Source: Bacillota bacterium (GTDB lineage: Bacteria > Bacillota > Clostridia > Lachnospirales > Cellulosilyticaceae). Taken from it: a stretch of DNA of 64,000 nucleotides. A program made the position numbers and the translations under genes. Below, piece by piece: positions 17,429-26,103 of the stretch; position 1 is the stretch's first letter; each line of letters starts with the position of its first letter. Under the pieces are notes generated by a model. The model searched no databases and was not told the origin of the DNA. It was given only the letters and a program-made list of their open reading frames with translations. The stretch is taken from assembly GCA_023393125.1 (NCBI GenBank), contig JAEWMQ010000041.1, positions 1 to 64,000 of the forward strand, given 5' to 3'.

Positions 17429-18982
17429 ATAGAACAAATAGGCTTAATAATAGGAATTATTTTGGTCATTGTTATTGTTGGAATAATAGCCTTTTTTAGT
17501 GGCGCTTCTTATAGAAAACATATAGCGGAAGCACAAATTGGAACAGCAGAAGAAAAATCAAGAAAAATTATAGATGACGCTATCAAAGCAGGGGAAGCTA
17601 AAAAAAGAGAAGTATTATTAGAAGTAAAAGAAGATAGTATTCGTGTAAAAAATGAACTAGATAAAGAAGTACGCGAAAGAAGAAATGAATTACAACAAAT
17701 GGAGAAAAGATTACTCCATAAAGAAGAAAATATTGATAGAAAAACAGCAGCGCTTGAACAAAAAGAAGAGCAGCTACAAAGAAAAATGGATAAAGTTGAT
17801 AAAACGAGAGAAGAAGCTGAAGCTTTACATGAAAAGCAACTAGAAGAACTAGAACGCATTTCAGGGTTGACCTCAACCGAAGCAAAACAATATCTTTTAA
17901 AGACGATTGAAGAAGATGTAAGACATGAATCTGCTATAATGATTAAAGAGATAGAAGCAAAAACTAAGTTGGAAGCGGATAAAAAAGCAAAAGAAATTAT
18001 CACTAACGCAATACAAAAGTGTGCTGTAGATCATGTAGTAGACACAACAGTATCTGTTGTACCATTGCCAAATGATGAAATGAAAGGACGTATCATTGGG
18101 CGTGAGGGTAGAAATATTAGAACATTAGAGACACTTACCGGTATAGATCTCATTATAGATGATACACCTGAGGCAGTTATCTTATCAGGGTTTGACCCAA
18201 TACGTCGTGAAGTAGCGCGTATCGCCTTAGAAAAGCTAATTGTAGATGGTCGAATTCATCCAGCTCGTATAGAGGAAATGGTTGAAAAGGCAAAAAAAGA
18301 AGTAGAGGTACTTATTCGAGAAGAAGGAGAAGCAGCTACTTTTGAAACGGGTGTACATGGTTTGCATCCAGAACTTATTCGTCTACTAGGTAAAATGAAA
18401 TTTAGAACAAGTTACGGTCAAAATGTATTACGTCATTCAATAGAAGTATCTAATTTAGCAGGATTAATGGCTAGTGAACTTGGGTTAGATGTACGTTTAG
18501 CTAAAAGAGCAGGATTACTTCATGATATTGGAAAGTCTGTAGATTACGAAGTAGAAGGTTCTCACGTAAGTATAGGTGTTAACTTATGTCGTAAGTATGG
18601 AGAGAATGCTACTGTTATTAATGCAGTAGAAGCACATCATGGAGATGTAGATCCAGAAACAGCAATTGCTGTTATTGTACAAGCTGCAGATACTATTTCT
18701 GCTGCAAGGCCAGGGGCACGCCGTGAAACTTTAGAGACTTATATTAAACGTTTACAGAAACTTGAGGAAATTGCAACTTCCTTTAAGGGAGTTGAAAAAT
18801 CTTATGCTATTCAAGCAGGTAGAGAAGTAAGAATTATGGTAACACCAGAAGAAATAGATGATAATGGTTTAATACTTCTTGCTAGAGATGTTACTAAACG
18901 TATTGAAAATGATTTGGAATATCCAGGCCAAATTAAAGTAAGTATTATTCGTGAGACTCGTGCAACTGAATATGCTAAATAG
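17429..18982 (+). CDS. rny: Ribonuclease Y, apparently starting at AUA
   Basis: Membrane-tethered endoribonuclease that starts mRNA decay; about 517 residues. Order: one N-terminal membrane span (about residues 4-25), a long charged coiled coil (about 30-205), a KH domain near 220 (GRIIGREGRNIR), and an HD phosphohydrolase domain with catalytic His365-Asp366 in LLHDIGK. Start problem: no ATG precedes the membrane span in frame. GGGAGG at 17415-17420 places an ATA (17429) at ideal spacing. GTG 17420 lies inside the ribosome site, TTG 17396 is about five bases from the predicted transcript start, and TTG 17462 would cut the membrane span. A single gene with its own promoter and terminator. Confidence 0.95.
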   Translation: MEQIGLIIGIILVIVIVGIIAFFSGASYRKHIAEAQIGTAEEKSRKIIDDAIKAGEAKKREVLLEVKEDSIRVKNELDKEVRERRNELQQMEKRLLHKEENIDRKTAALEQKEEQLQRKMDKVDKTREEAEALHEKQLEELERISGLTSTEAKQYLLKTIEEDVRHESAIMIKEIEAKTKLEADKKAKEIITNAIQKCAVDHVVDTTVSVVPLPNDEMKGRIIGREGRNIRTLETLTGIDLIIDDTPEAVILSGFDPIRREVARIALEKLIVDGRIHPARIEEMVEKAKKEVEVLIREEGEAATFETGVHGLHPELIRLLGKMKFRTSYGQNVLRHSIEVSNLAGLMASELGLDVRLAKRAGLLHDIGKSVDYEVEGSHVSIGVNLCRKYGENATVINAVEAHHGDVDPETAIAVIVQAADTISAARPGARRETLETYIKRLQKLEEIATSFKGVEKSYAIQAGREVRIMVTPEEIDDNGLILLARDVTKRIENDLEYPGQIKVSIIRETRATEYAK

Positions 18983-18983
18983 T

Positions 18984-19012
18984 AAATAGCGGTGCTTAGC
19001 ACCGCTATTTTT
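18984..19012 (+). terminator. Terminator of rny
   Basis: AAATAGCGGTGC (18984-18995) pairs perfectly with 18999-19010 around a TTA loop, ending in five T residues. Confidence 0.92.
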
Positions 19013-19042
19013 GTATTGTGATAGTATAAATATAAAACTTAA

Positions 19043-19080
19043 ATCGAACAAAAAACAAAATTTTTAAATAAATGTTCGAA
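19043..19080. promoter_or_regulatory. PurR-like double box upstream of purB
   Basis: Two inverted CGAAC motifs (19045-19049, and GTTCG at 19074-19078) with flanking A/T bases, their CGAA cores centred 30 bases apart. This resembles the paired PurBoxes bound by the B. subtilis-type PurR, with one mismatch in each box (TCGAAC for CCGAAC). They lie just upstream of the purB -35. Confidence 0.55.
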
Positions 19081-19087
19081 TAATGCA

Positions 19088-19116
19088 TTGCCATTTAGGA
19101 TAATAATACGTATAAT
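19088..19116 (+). promoter_or_regulatory. Promoter of purB
   Basis: TTGCCA (19088-19093), a 17-base spacer, TATAAT (19111-19116). Confidence 0.75.
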
Positions 19117-19150
19117 AAAGATAATAAACTAATTATGAAAGGAAATGAAC

Positions 19151-20581
19151 ATGAGAAATTCATATAAAAGTCCATTTGAAGGTAGATATGCAAGTAAGGA
19201 AATGCTTTACTTGTTTTCGGAAGAGAAGAAATTTAAGACATGGAGAAAATTATGGGTTACTTTGGCTGAAACAGAACATGAACTGGGGTTGAATGTGACA
19301 AAGGAACAAGTTGAAGAACTTAAAAAATTCAGTGAAGATATTAACTATGAAGTGGCAGAAGAGTGGGAGAAAAAAGTCCGTCATGATGTAATGGCACATG
19401 TACATGCGTATGGTGAACAAGCTACTTTAGCCATGCCAATTATTCATTTAGGGGCTACTAGCTGTTATGTGGGAGATAATACAGATTTAATCATTATGTA
19501 TGAAGCTCTTGAGGTGATTAAGAAAAAGGTTGTTAATGTAATAGATAAATTAGCAAAGTTTGCTACTGAGTATAAAGATTTGCCTACTTTGGGCTTCACA
19601 CATCTGCAACCAGCTCAGCTTACAACTGTTGGAAAGAGAGCGACTTTGTGGTTACAAGATCTATGGTTAGATTTAGAAGAAATTAATCATTTGCTTAAGG
19701 AAAAAAGGCTTCGAGGCGCTAAGGGAACTACAGGAACTCAAGCGACCTTTTTGAATTTGTTTGATGGAGACTATGAAAAGGTTAAGTTACTTGATCAAAC
19801 AATTGCTGAAAAATTAGGTTATAGCTCTGTTTACCCAGTAACGGGGCAAACTTATACAAGAAAATTTGATTCAATTGTATTAAATGTATTAAGCCAAATT
19901 GCTCAATCTGCATATAAATTTAGCAATGATATTAGAATACTGCAACATCTAAAAGAAATAGAGGAACCTTTTGAAAAGAATCAAATCGGATCATCAGCTA
20001 TGGCGTATAAGCGTAATCCTATGCGTACAGAACGTATTTCATCTTTGGCACGTTATGTAATATGTGATGCTTTAAATCCGGCTATTACAGCTTCTACTCA
20101 ATGGTTTGAAAGAACTTTGGATGACAGTGCAAATAAGAGAATTGCTGTTTCAGAAGCGTTTTTAGCAATTGATGCAATATTAGAGATATACATGAATGTA
20201 GCGGATGGATTAGTTGTGTATCCAAAAGTAATAGAAAAACATATTAATGATGAATTACCATTTATGGCTACTGAAGTCATTCTTATGGAAGGGGTAAAAC
20301 GAGGCGGAGATCGTCAAGAGCTTCATGAACGCATACGTGTCCTATCTATGGAAGCGGCAGCTGAAGTTAAGCAGAACGGAAAAACGAATGATTTAATTGA
20401 GCGTATTTTACGAGATGAAACTTTCAAAATGTCAGAAAGCGAATTAAAAGCTATATTAAAACCAAAAAACTTTATCGGCTGTGCAGCTATGCAAGTTGAA
20501 GATTTTATTAATGAAGTTATTAAACCTGTATTAGAAGAAAATAAAGCTCTATTAGGCGTAGAAGGACATGTACGTGTTTAG
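19151..20581 (+). CDS. purB: Adenylosuccinate lyase
   Basis: Removes fumarate from SAICAR in purine synthesis and from adenylosuccinate in AMP synthesis. 476 residues, in the longer PurB subgroup. The superfamily signature GSSAMAYKRNPMRTE contains the mobile catalytic Ser, and TSCYVGDN and GFTHLQPAQ are the conserved C1 and C2 regions. The ATG at 19151 stands seven bases after AAAGGA; an in-frame ATG at 19145 is too close to it. It stands alone, outside any pur operon, with PurR-like boxes at its promoter and a strong terminator after it. Confidence 0.97.
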   Translation: MRNSYKSPFEGRYASKEMLYLFSEEKKFKTWRKLWVTLAETEHELGLNVTKEQVEELKKFSEDINYEVAEEWEKKVRHDVMAHVHAYGEQATLAMPIIHLGATSCYVGDNTDLIIMYEALEVIKKKVVNVIDKLAKFATEYKDLPTLGFTHLQPAQLTTVGKRATLWLQDLWLDLEEINHLLKEKRLRGAKGTTGTQATFLNLFDGDYEKVKLLDQTIAEKLGYSSVYPVTGQTYTRKFDSIVLNVLSQIAQSAYKFSNDIRILQHLKEIEEPFEKNQIGSSAMAYKRNPMRTERISSLARYVICDALNPAITASTQWFERTLDDSANKRIAVSEAFLAIDAILEIYMNVADGLVVYPKVIEKHINDELPFMATEVILMEGVKRGGDRQELHERIRVLSMEAAAEVKQNGKTNDLIERILRDETFKMSESELKAILKPKNFIGCAAMQVEDFINEVIKPVLEENKALLGVEGHVRV

Positions 20582-20599
20582 CATGTGTCTAATAGTGAT

Positions 20600-20631
20600 A
20601 AAAGAGATGCGTTTGTTAACGCATCTCTTTT
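20600..20631 (+). terminator. Terminator of purB
   Basis: A 14-bp perfect stem (20600-20613 with 20618-20631), a TGTT loop, and a T-rich 3' arm. Confidence 0.88.
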
Positions 20632-20752
20632 GTATTTAGAAAGAATAAGTTTGGTGAGTGATAAATCTATTATATGAAGGTGCGAAAATTTAGGTATAAA
20701 TAGGATGCTTGTATCATAAATTATTTTATGTGATAGAGTTAGGGGGATGGGA

Positions 20753-21319
20753 ATGAATGAAAGTTATTTATTAAAAAGTAGATTATTTGTAATGAAAGAG
20801 ATAGGGGTAAAAATGTTATTGATATTAACGATATTGGCTAGTATTTGGTATGCCTTTTGGGTAGAAGAAAGAAATATACAAACATTTGAAGTATTATATA
20901 CGTGGTTTACGCAAGATTATATAAGTGTTAATCTTATGAGTTTTAGTTATATAATAACAAAGTATTTAAAAAAGCTATCATTAATATGGTTATTTGGTTG
21001 GTTTGGGCTTACTATTCCTTTGAGTTGGGTTCTTTTGTTCGGTATGATTTTTTCTTATGGTTTTACAACTACAGCCCTTATATTACTTCTAGGGAGTAGA
21101 GGTATGATTATAGGTATGTTTTCTTATGGTATACAAGCGATATTGCTATTGACCATAGGTATTGAGATTTTAAAAAGAAGTATAGATTTGGTAGGGAAGG
21201 ATAGAGGACAGTCCAGAAGGCACTATATTCAGCTGCTCATTCCCTTAGTAGGTGGATCAGTGATAATGACACTACTGGATTTGGTAGTAGTAAATATGTT
21301 ACAATTGTTTATAAAATAG
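20753..21319 (+). CDS. SpoIIM-like (DUF95) membrane protein
   Basis: 188 residues, four to five hydrophobic segments. The pattern of the middle (LIWLFGWFGLTIPL, then GMIFSYGF) and the C-terminal LIPLVGGSVIMTLLDLVV resembles stage II sporulation protein M, part of the SpoIIDMP engulfment peptidoglycan-remodelling machine. No other sporulation gene is nearby, so a more general SpoIIM/DUF95 membrane role is possible. The ATG at 20753 is preferred over 20747 because AGGGGGA touches the earlier one. The stop codon overlaps a short terminator that separates it from the motility operon. Confidence 0.7.
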   Translation: MNESYLLKSRLFVMKEIGVKMLLILTILASIWYAFWVEERNIQTFEVLYTWFTQDYISVNLMSFSYIITKYLKKLSLIWLFGWFGLTIPLSWVLLFGMIFSYGFTTTALILLLGSRGMIIGMFSYGIQAILLLTIGIEILKRSIDLVGKDRGQSRRHYIQLLIPLVGGSVIMTLLDLVVVNMLQLFIK

Positions 21320-21337
21320 ACCTTTGGGTCTTTTTTT
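21318..21337 (+). terminator. Short terminator before the motility operon
   Basis: AGACC (21318-21322) pairs with GGTCT (21327-21331) around TTTG, with a run of seven T (21331-21337). The stem is only five pairs, but the T tract is good. Confidence 0.6.
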
Positions 21338-21464
21338 GTTTTAAAATATTATAAACCCAAACAAATACGCTTCAATTAACACAAAATTCGATTTTTAATA
21401 GCAAAAAGCGGTAGTGAGTAAGTATCATTTGAGTATTCTAGAGACATAAGCTTGTTAATATTTA

Positions 21465-21493
21465 TTGCTTTATGACGAATATAATTATATAAT
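21465..21493 (+). promoter_or_regulatory. Likely SigA promoter of the flagellar/chemotaxis operon
   Basis: TTGCTT (21465-21470), a 17-base spacer, TATAAT (21488-21493), in the 250-base gap before flgB. The region is very AT-rich, so other -10-like hexamers exist. I see no SigD-type promoter (TAAA, GCCGATAA) here. Confidence 0.55.
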
Positions 21494-21569
21494 TGAAATT
21501 ATATTATTACATTTGTGCAATTATGCTTATAGGTTAATCATTTAACTTAGATTGAAGAGGGGGAAGGGA

Positions 21570-21938
21570 ATGAACATTTTTTCTGATATAGATTTGATGA
21601 ATAAGGCAATAAATGCAACAATGCTTAGAAAAAGTGTTATAAGCCAAAATATTAGCAATGTAGATACACCTGGATATAAAAGGAAAGATGTTGAATTTGA
21701 AACTATTTTGGAAAGAAAAATGAAAAAAGAAGGAGTATCTGGATTAAACTTAAAAGAGATTGAACCGGAGATTTATACAGACTATTCAAGCTCCTCTTAT
21801 AGATTAGATGGTAATAATGTAGATATCGACGTAGAAATGGCAGAAGAAGCTAAGGTAAGTGCCAGGTATAATGCTTTAATAACGAGGGTAAATAGTCAAT
21901 TAGGGCGTTTCTCTACGGTACTACAAAATTTAAAATAA
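21570..21938 (+). CDS. flgB: Flagellar proximal rod protein FlgB
   Basis: First gene of the motility operon; a rod subunit exported by the flagellar secretion system. 122 residues. The N-terminus carries the rod/hook helix and the ANVDTPGY-like motif (SNVDTPGYKRKDVEF). The ATG at 21570 follows GGGGGAAGGG; the frame also opens at an upstream TTG that lies before the ribosome site. Followed closely by flgC, as in B. subtilis. Confidence 0.95.
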   Translation: MNIFSDIDLMNKAINATMLRKSVISQNISNVDTPGYKRKDVEFETILERKMKKEGVSGLNLKEIEPEIYTDYSSSSYRLDGNNVDIDVEMAEEAKVSARYNALITRVNSQLGRFSTVLQNLK

Positions 21939-21953
21939 TGAGGAGGAAAAAGT

Positions 21954-22391
21954 ATGGGTTTTTTTGATTCTATGGATACAGCTGCTAGTGGACTTACAGC
22001 ACAGCGCCTAAGACTAGATATTATTTCACAAAATATGGCTAATGTGAATACAACACGTACTGCAGATGGTGGTCCATATAAAAGAAAGACAGTTGTTTTT
22101 GAACAAATACAAAATGAAAATAGTTTTTCTAGTATATTAAATAAGAAGAAACAAAGTGGGGTAAATGGAGTTCGAGTAGCAAGGATTGTTGAAGATGAAA
22201 CCCAAGGCGCATTGGTGTATAATCCGTCTCATCCTGATGCAAATGAAAAAGGATATGTTGAGATGCCTAATGTTAATACAGTTGATGAGATGGTTAATAT
22301 GATTTCAGCAAGTAGGTCATATGAAGCAAATGTAACTTCATTTAACACAATGAAATCGATGTTTGCCAAAGCATTAGAAATTGGTAAATAA
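21954..22391 (+). CDS. flgC: Flagellar basal-body rod protein FlgC
   Basis: 145-residue rod subunit. The N-terminal signature reads MDTAASGLTAQRLRLDIISQNMANVNT, the rod-protein motif (given here only as an N-terminal landmark). The C-terminal EMVNMISASRSYEANV is the conserved rod-protein helix. A strong GAGGAGG ribosome site precedes the ATG, 15 bases after flgB. Confidence 0.96.
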   Translation: MGFFDSMDTAASGLTAQRLRLDIISQNMANVNTTRTADGGPYKRKTVVFEQIQNENSFSSILNKKKQSGVNGVRVARIVEDETQGALVYNPSHPDANEKGYVEMPNVNTVDEMVNMISASRSYEANVTSFNTMKSMFAKALEIGK

Positions 22392-22408
22392 TTCTGGGAG
22401 GAAAGATT

Positions 22409-22717
22409 ATGATAGCAGCACTTCAAGGCGCACAGTTTAATCAGCAAGTCATCAGCACAATTCAAGATGAGAAAAAACTTACAGGGAATGAGAGTTTTAC
22501 ATATGCATTAGATGCAGCAAAAGAGTTGATTCAAGCCAACAAAGCAGCAGAAGCAGAAACTAAAAATTTAACGAATGATTTTATAACAGGTGCCAATGAT
22601 GATATTGCTAGCTTGTTAATTGCTCAAGAAAAATCAGGGATATTATTACAATATACTTTACAGGTGAGAAACGGTTTATTAAGTGCTTATAAAGAAATTA
22701 TGAACCTATCTGTTTAA
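22409..22717 (+). CDS. fliE: Flagellar hook-basal body adaptor FliE
   Basis: 102-residue junction protein joining the MS-ring to the rod. The C-terminal half, with DDIASLLIAQEKSGILLQYT, then LQVRNGLLSAYKEIMNLSV, is the FliE signature. The ribosome site is GGGAGG, and it sits between flgC and fliF as usual. Confidence 0.95.
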   Translation: MIAALQGAQFNQQVISTIQDEKKLTGNESFTYALDAAKELIQANKAAEAETKNLTNDFITGANDDIASLLIAQEKSGILLQYTLQVRNGLLSAYKEIMNLSV

Positions 22718-22748
22718 TCTCAGAGCGAAATAAAGTGAGGTGAATAAT

Positions 22749-24338
22749 TTGCAACAAACGATTGAACAGATATCAAATCAAATTACGGAAAAATGGAATA
22801 GTTTAACTAAAAAGCAAAGAATTCAAATTGGAATAGGGATTTTGGCACTAGTCATTGGAGTTATAGCAGTGGCATTGTTAACTAGACCTAAGATGAAGAA
22901 TCTTTTCACTGAAAATCTAGACTCTAAGTCTATTGGACAAGTAGCCACGGTTTTAGGTGAGAATAGTATTAAGTATAAATTAATTAATGATAGTACTAAT
23001 ATCCAAGTTCAGGAAGACCAATATGAGCAGGCATTAATGTATACGGCTATGTCAGATGTACCAGAAAGTGGAATGACTTTTGATCAAGTCATCAATAACA
23101 CAATGTCTACAACACAGACTGAGATGACAGCCAAAAATAATGAATATAAAAAACAACAATTGGAGAAAACTTTAAGTTCGATGGAGGGGATTGAAAGTGC
23201 CCGGGTTGAGCTGGTTATTCCAGAACAGAAGAATGCATATCTTCAATCACAAGTGGAAAGTAGAGCCAGTATATTTCTGACTTTAAGTAAGACACTTACA
23301 ACTAAGCAATGTGAAGGTATTGCAACCTACATTTCTTCTAGTGTAGCGAATCTAGATAAAAAGAATATAGTAGTTATAGATTCTCAAGGCAATACATTAT
23401 ACTCTGGTAGTGAAGAAAATCAGTTAGGACTTAATAAACAACAAGAAATGAAGTTGTCAGCAGAACAAGATGTTACTCAAAAAGTATCTCATTTATTAGG
23501 AAACATGTATGATGATGTACGTGTAAGTCCTAATTTAATTTTGGATTTTGATCAGTATCAAGAATCTAGTCAAAAGTACCAAACACAAGGAGAAGATGAA
23601 AGTAGAGGGGTTATTCAACAAGAAACCCAAGCATCTAGTTCGAGTAAGAATAATCAAACAGGAGCAGAGCCAGGTACTACAACAAATGGGGGAGATATTC
23701 CAACTTACCAAACAAATGATGGTACAACTGGTGAAAGCAAGGAAACTCAGAAAGAGATTACTTATGTACCAGATAAGACAGAGTCAGTTTATGTCAAAAA
23801 CCCTGGAAATGTTGACTTGAAAAATTCTTCTTTATCAGTTAATTTGTTTAAAAACAAGATTTATAAAGAAGAGGAAGTTAAACCAACTTTATCAGGAATG
23901 ACATGGAATGAATTTAAAGAGAGTAATCGTGAGCAACGTACACTTACTGTGGATGAATCTATTGTTAATTCTGTTAAGAGTGCAACAGGAATAGATAATG
24001 TTGTTGTAAATGCATATGAAAATCCTATTTTCTTAGACCAAGAAGTTTATCAAATTGACTACAAAGATTATTTACCTTTAATATTCCTTGTATTAGCATT
24101 ACTTTTATTTGCATTCATAGTACTTCGTTTTAGAAAACATGAAGAAGTTGTTGAATTAGAACCAGAACTTGAAGTGGAAGAAATGTTAAAAGTAGCTAAA
24201 GAACAAGTAGAACTTGAGGAAATTGAGTTAAAAGAAACATTAGAAACAAAACGCCAAATTGATAAATTTGTTGATGAAAAACCAGAAGCTGTGGCAAATC
24301 TACTTCGCAATTGGTTGACAGAGGATGATTGGGAGTGA
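22749..24338 (+). CDS. fliF: Flagellar MS-ring protein FliF
   Basis: 529 residues. Two membrane spans, near residues 25-45 (GIGILALVIGVIAVALL) and about 440-465, flank a large extracellular ring-building region that includes a Gln/Ser/Thr-rich variable loop near residues 285-340. The acidic cytoplasmic C-terminus (LLRNWLTEDDW) is the FliG-binding tail. I chose the TTG at 22749, six bases after GAGGTG; an in-frame GTG at 22740 lies inside that site. Confidence 0.96.
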   Translation: MQQTIEQISNQITEKWNSLTKKQRIQIGIGILALVIGVIAVALLTRPKMKNLFTENLDSKSIGQVATVLGENSIKYKLINDSTNIQVQEDQYEQALMYTAMSDVPESGMTFDQVINNTMSTTQTEMTAKNNEYKKQQLEKTLSSMEGIESARVELVIPEQKNAYLQSQVESRASIFLTLSKTLTTKQCEGIATYISSSVANLDKKNIVVIDSQGNTLYSGSEENQLGLNKQQEMKLSAEQDVTQKVSHLLGNMYDDVRVSPNLILDFDQYQESSQKYQTQGEDESRGVIQQETQASSSSKNNQTGAEPGTTTNGGDIPTYQTNDGTTGESKETQKEITYVPDKTESVYVKNPGNVDLKNSSLSVNLFKNKIYKEEEVKPTLSGMTWNEFKESNREQRTLTVDESIVNSVKSATGIDNVVVNAYENPIFLDQEVYQIDYKDYLPLIFLVLALLLFAFIVLRFRKHEEVVELEPELEVEEMLKVAKEQVELEEIELKETLETKRQIDKFVDEKPEAVANLLRNWLTEDDWE

Positions 24339-24342
24339 TGAC

Positions 24343-25350
24343 ATGATGAAAGAACAATTTTCAAGTAAACAAAAAGCAGCAATGTTGTTAATTGCTTTAG
24401 GACCAGAAAAGTCTGCCAGTATATTTAAATATTTAAAAGAAGAAGAAATAGAACAGCTTACACTAGAAATAGCTAGTATTAAGGCTGTATCACCTAAGGT
24501 AAAAGAGGAAGTACTTCAGGAATTTTATGAAATGTGTTTAGCACAAGAATATATTGCCGAAGGTGGTATTGGATATGCAAGACAGCTTTTAGAAAAAGCC
24601 TTGGGTTCAGATAAAGCAGTTGAAGTTATTAATAAACTTACTGTATCTTTACAAGTGAGACCATTTGAGTTTGCTAGAAAAACGGAGGCATCACAGCTAG
24701 TTAACTTTATCCAAAATGAGCATCCACAGACTATCGCACTTATTTTATCTTATTTAAAACCAAGTCAATCAGCAGAGATTATTAGAGCGTTGCCTCCAGA
24801 GATGCAAGCTGATACTGCACGTAGAATTGCACTTATGGATAGAGCTTCACCAGATGTGATTAATCAGATTGAAAGAGAATTTGAGAAACGTTTATCTACA
24901 CTAGTATCTGAAGATTATACAAGTATTGGTGGTATTGATTCAATTGTTGATATTATTAATCAAGTGGATCGTACAACTGAAAAGAATATTATGGAAAACT
25001 TGGAAATTGAAGATCCAGAGTTAGCAGAAGTTATTAAAAAACGTATGTTTGTATTCGAAGATATTACTACTCTCGATCCGAAATCTATCCAACGTGTTCT
25101 TAGAGAAGTGGATAATCATCAGTTAGCAATAGCACTTAAAGGTGCAGGAGATAGTGTTAAACAAGTTATTATGTCTAATGTCTCTAAACGTCTTGCAGCA
25201 ATGATTGAAGAAGACCTTGAATATATGGGTCCAAAGCGTGTTAAAGAAGTTGAAGATGCTCAACAAAAAATCGTTAATATTATTCGTAAATTAGAAGATG
25301 CGGGTGAGATTGTAATTTCACGTGGAGCAGGAGATGAGGTCGTTGTCTAG
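24343..25350 (+). CDS. fliG: Flagellar motor switch protein FliG
   Basis: 335-residue rotor protein that contacts the MotA stator. Visible: N-terminal FliF-binding domain (KAAMLLIALGPEKSA), the EHPQTIALILSYL motif of the middle domain, and the C-terminal torque helix with charged residues (KSIQRVLREVDNHQLAIALKG). Translation probably starts at ATG 24343 after GGGAGTG, four bases past the fliF stop. The window also holds the stator genes and the other switch genes, fliM and fliY. Confidence 0.97.
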   Translation: MMKEQFSSKQKAAMLLIALGPEKSASIFKYLKEEEIEQLTLEIASIKAVSPKVKEEVLQEFYEMCLAQEYIAEGGIGYARQLLEKALGSDKAVEVINKLTVSLQVRPFEFARKTEASQLVNFIQNEHPQTIALILSYLKPSQSAEIIRALPPEMQADTARRIALMDRASPDVINQIEREFEKRLSTLVSEDYTSIGGIDSIVDIINQVDRTTEKNIMENLEIEDPELAEVIKKRMFVFEDITTLDPKSIQRVLREVDNHQLAIALKGAGDSVKQVIMSNVSKRLAAMIEEDLEYMGPKRVKEVEDAQQKIVNIIRKLEDAGEIVISRGAGDEVVV

Positions 25351-26095
25351 TATTATAAAAGGCGAAAGAATAAGAGCGCAAAGTATTATAGATTTTTCAA
25401 GTAGGCAGCTAGAGAGACCTACGGAAGAAGAGTACATAAAAGAAACAGTAGAACAATTAAGTTTTGAAGAGAAAGAACAGTTAGTTGATTTTAAAGAAGA
25501 AAAGCTAAGAGAAATACAAAAACTTGTTGATGCTAAATTAGAAGAAGCAGATCATCAAGTGAGGCAGATGCTTTTAGAAGCAGTCCAAAAGTCACAAGCA
25601 ATAGAAGAAGAAGCCAAACAAGTAAAAACACAGATGCTATTTGAAATGGAACAAGAGAAAGCACGCATATTAGAAGAAGCTCAAAGGCAAGCAGAACTCA
25701 TTATAGCAAAAGCGCATGAAGAAAAAGAAGAGCTTATTATGAGCACTGAAGGTGAGCTTGTAGAAACACTTATTGCACTCTTAAATCATATTATTAGTGA
25801 AGAGATGAATTACCAGGTTGATTGGGTAAAATGCTTGGTTAGAAAGATGTTAAACAAAGAAGACATTTCTGGTAAAGTTAAGGTAATCATTTCACCTATT
25901 TTATATGCAAGGTTGTCAGAAAATGAGTTAGAAGCTATTAAAGACATTAGTAAAGATTTAGTAGTAGAAACTAGGGACAATCTTAATGAAACCACTTGCA
26001 TGATTGAATTTAATCAAGGCAGCATTGTGTATGATATAGCACAGGGACTTGAGCGTGTTATTAATGATACACGAATTTTAATGAATACAAAGTAG
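25334..26095 (+). CDS. fliH: Flagellar assembly protein FliH
   Basis: About 253 residues. Regulator of the export ATPase FliI: a charged N-terminal and central coiled coil (about residues 30-140) and a C-terminal domain resembling V-ATPase subunit E. Sequence conservation is low in this family, so the assignment leans on position between fliG and fliI. The start overlaps the end of fliG by 17 bases, suggesting translational coupling; ATG 25334 and TTG 25343 are both possible. Confidence 0.88.
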   Translation: MRSLSSIIKGERIRAQSIIDFSSRQLERPTEEEYIKETVEQLSFEEKEQLVDFKEEKLREIQKLVDAKLEEADHQVRQMLLEAVQKSQAIEEEAKQVKTQMLFEMEQEKARILEEAQRQAELIIAKAHEEKEELIMSTEGELVETLIALLNHIISEEMNYQVDWVKCLVRKMLNKEDISGKVKVIISPILYARLSENELEAIKDISKDLVVETRDNLNETTCMIEFNQGSIVYDIAQGLERVINDTRILMNTK

Positions 26096-26103
26096 GGGAT
26101 AAT

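Noticed and set aside
17509..18003. Long open frames on the minus strand opposite rny
   Set aside because: They are Ser- and Phe/Leu-rich shadows of the Lys/Glu-rich coiled coil on the other strand, with no ribosome sites.
19045..19078. Possible LexA box before purB (GAAC and GTTC)
   Set aside because: The two halves are 26 bases apart instead of four, and their spacing fits PurR boxes better.
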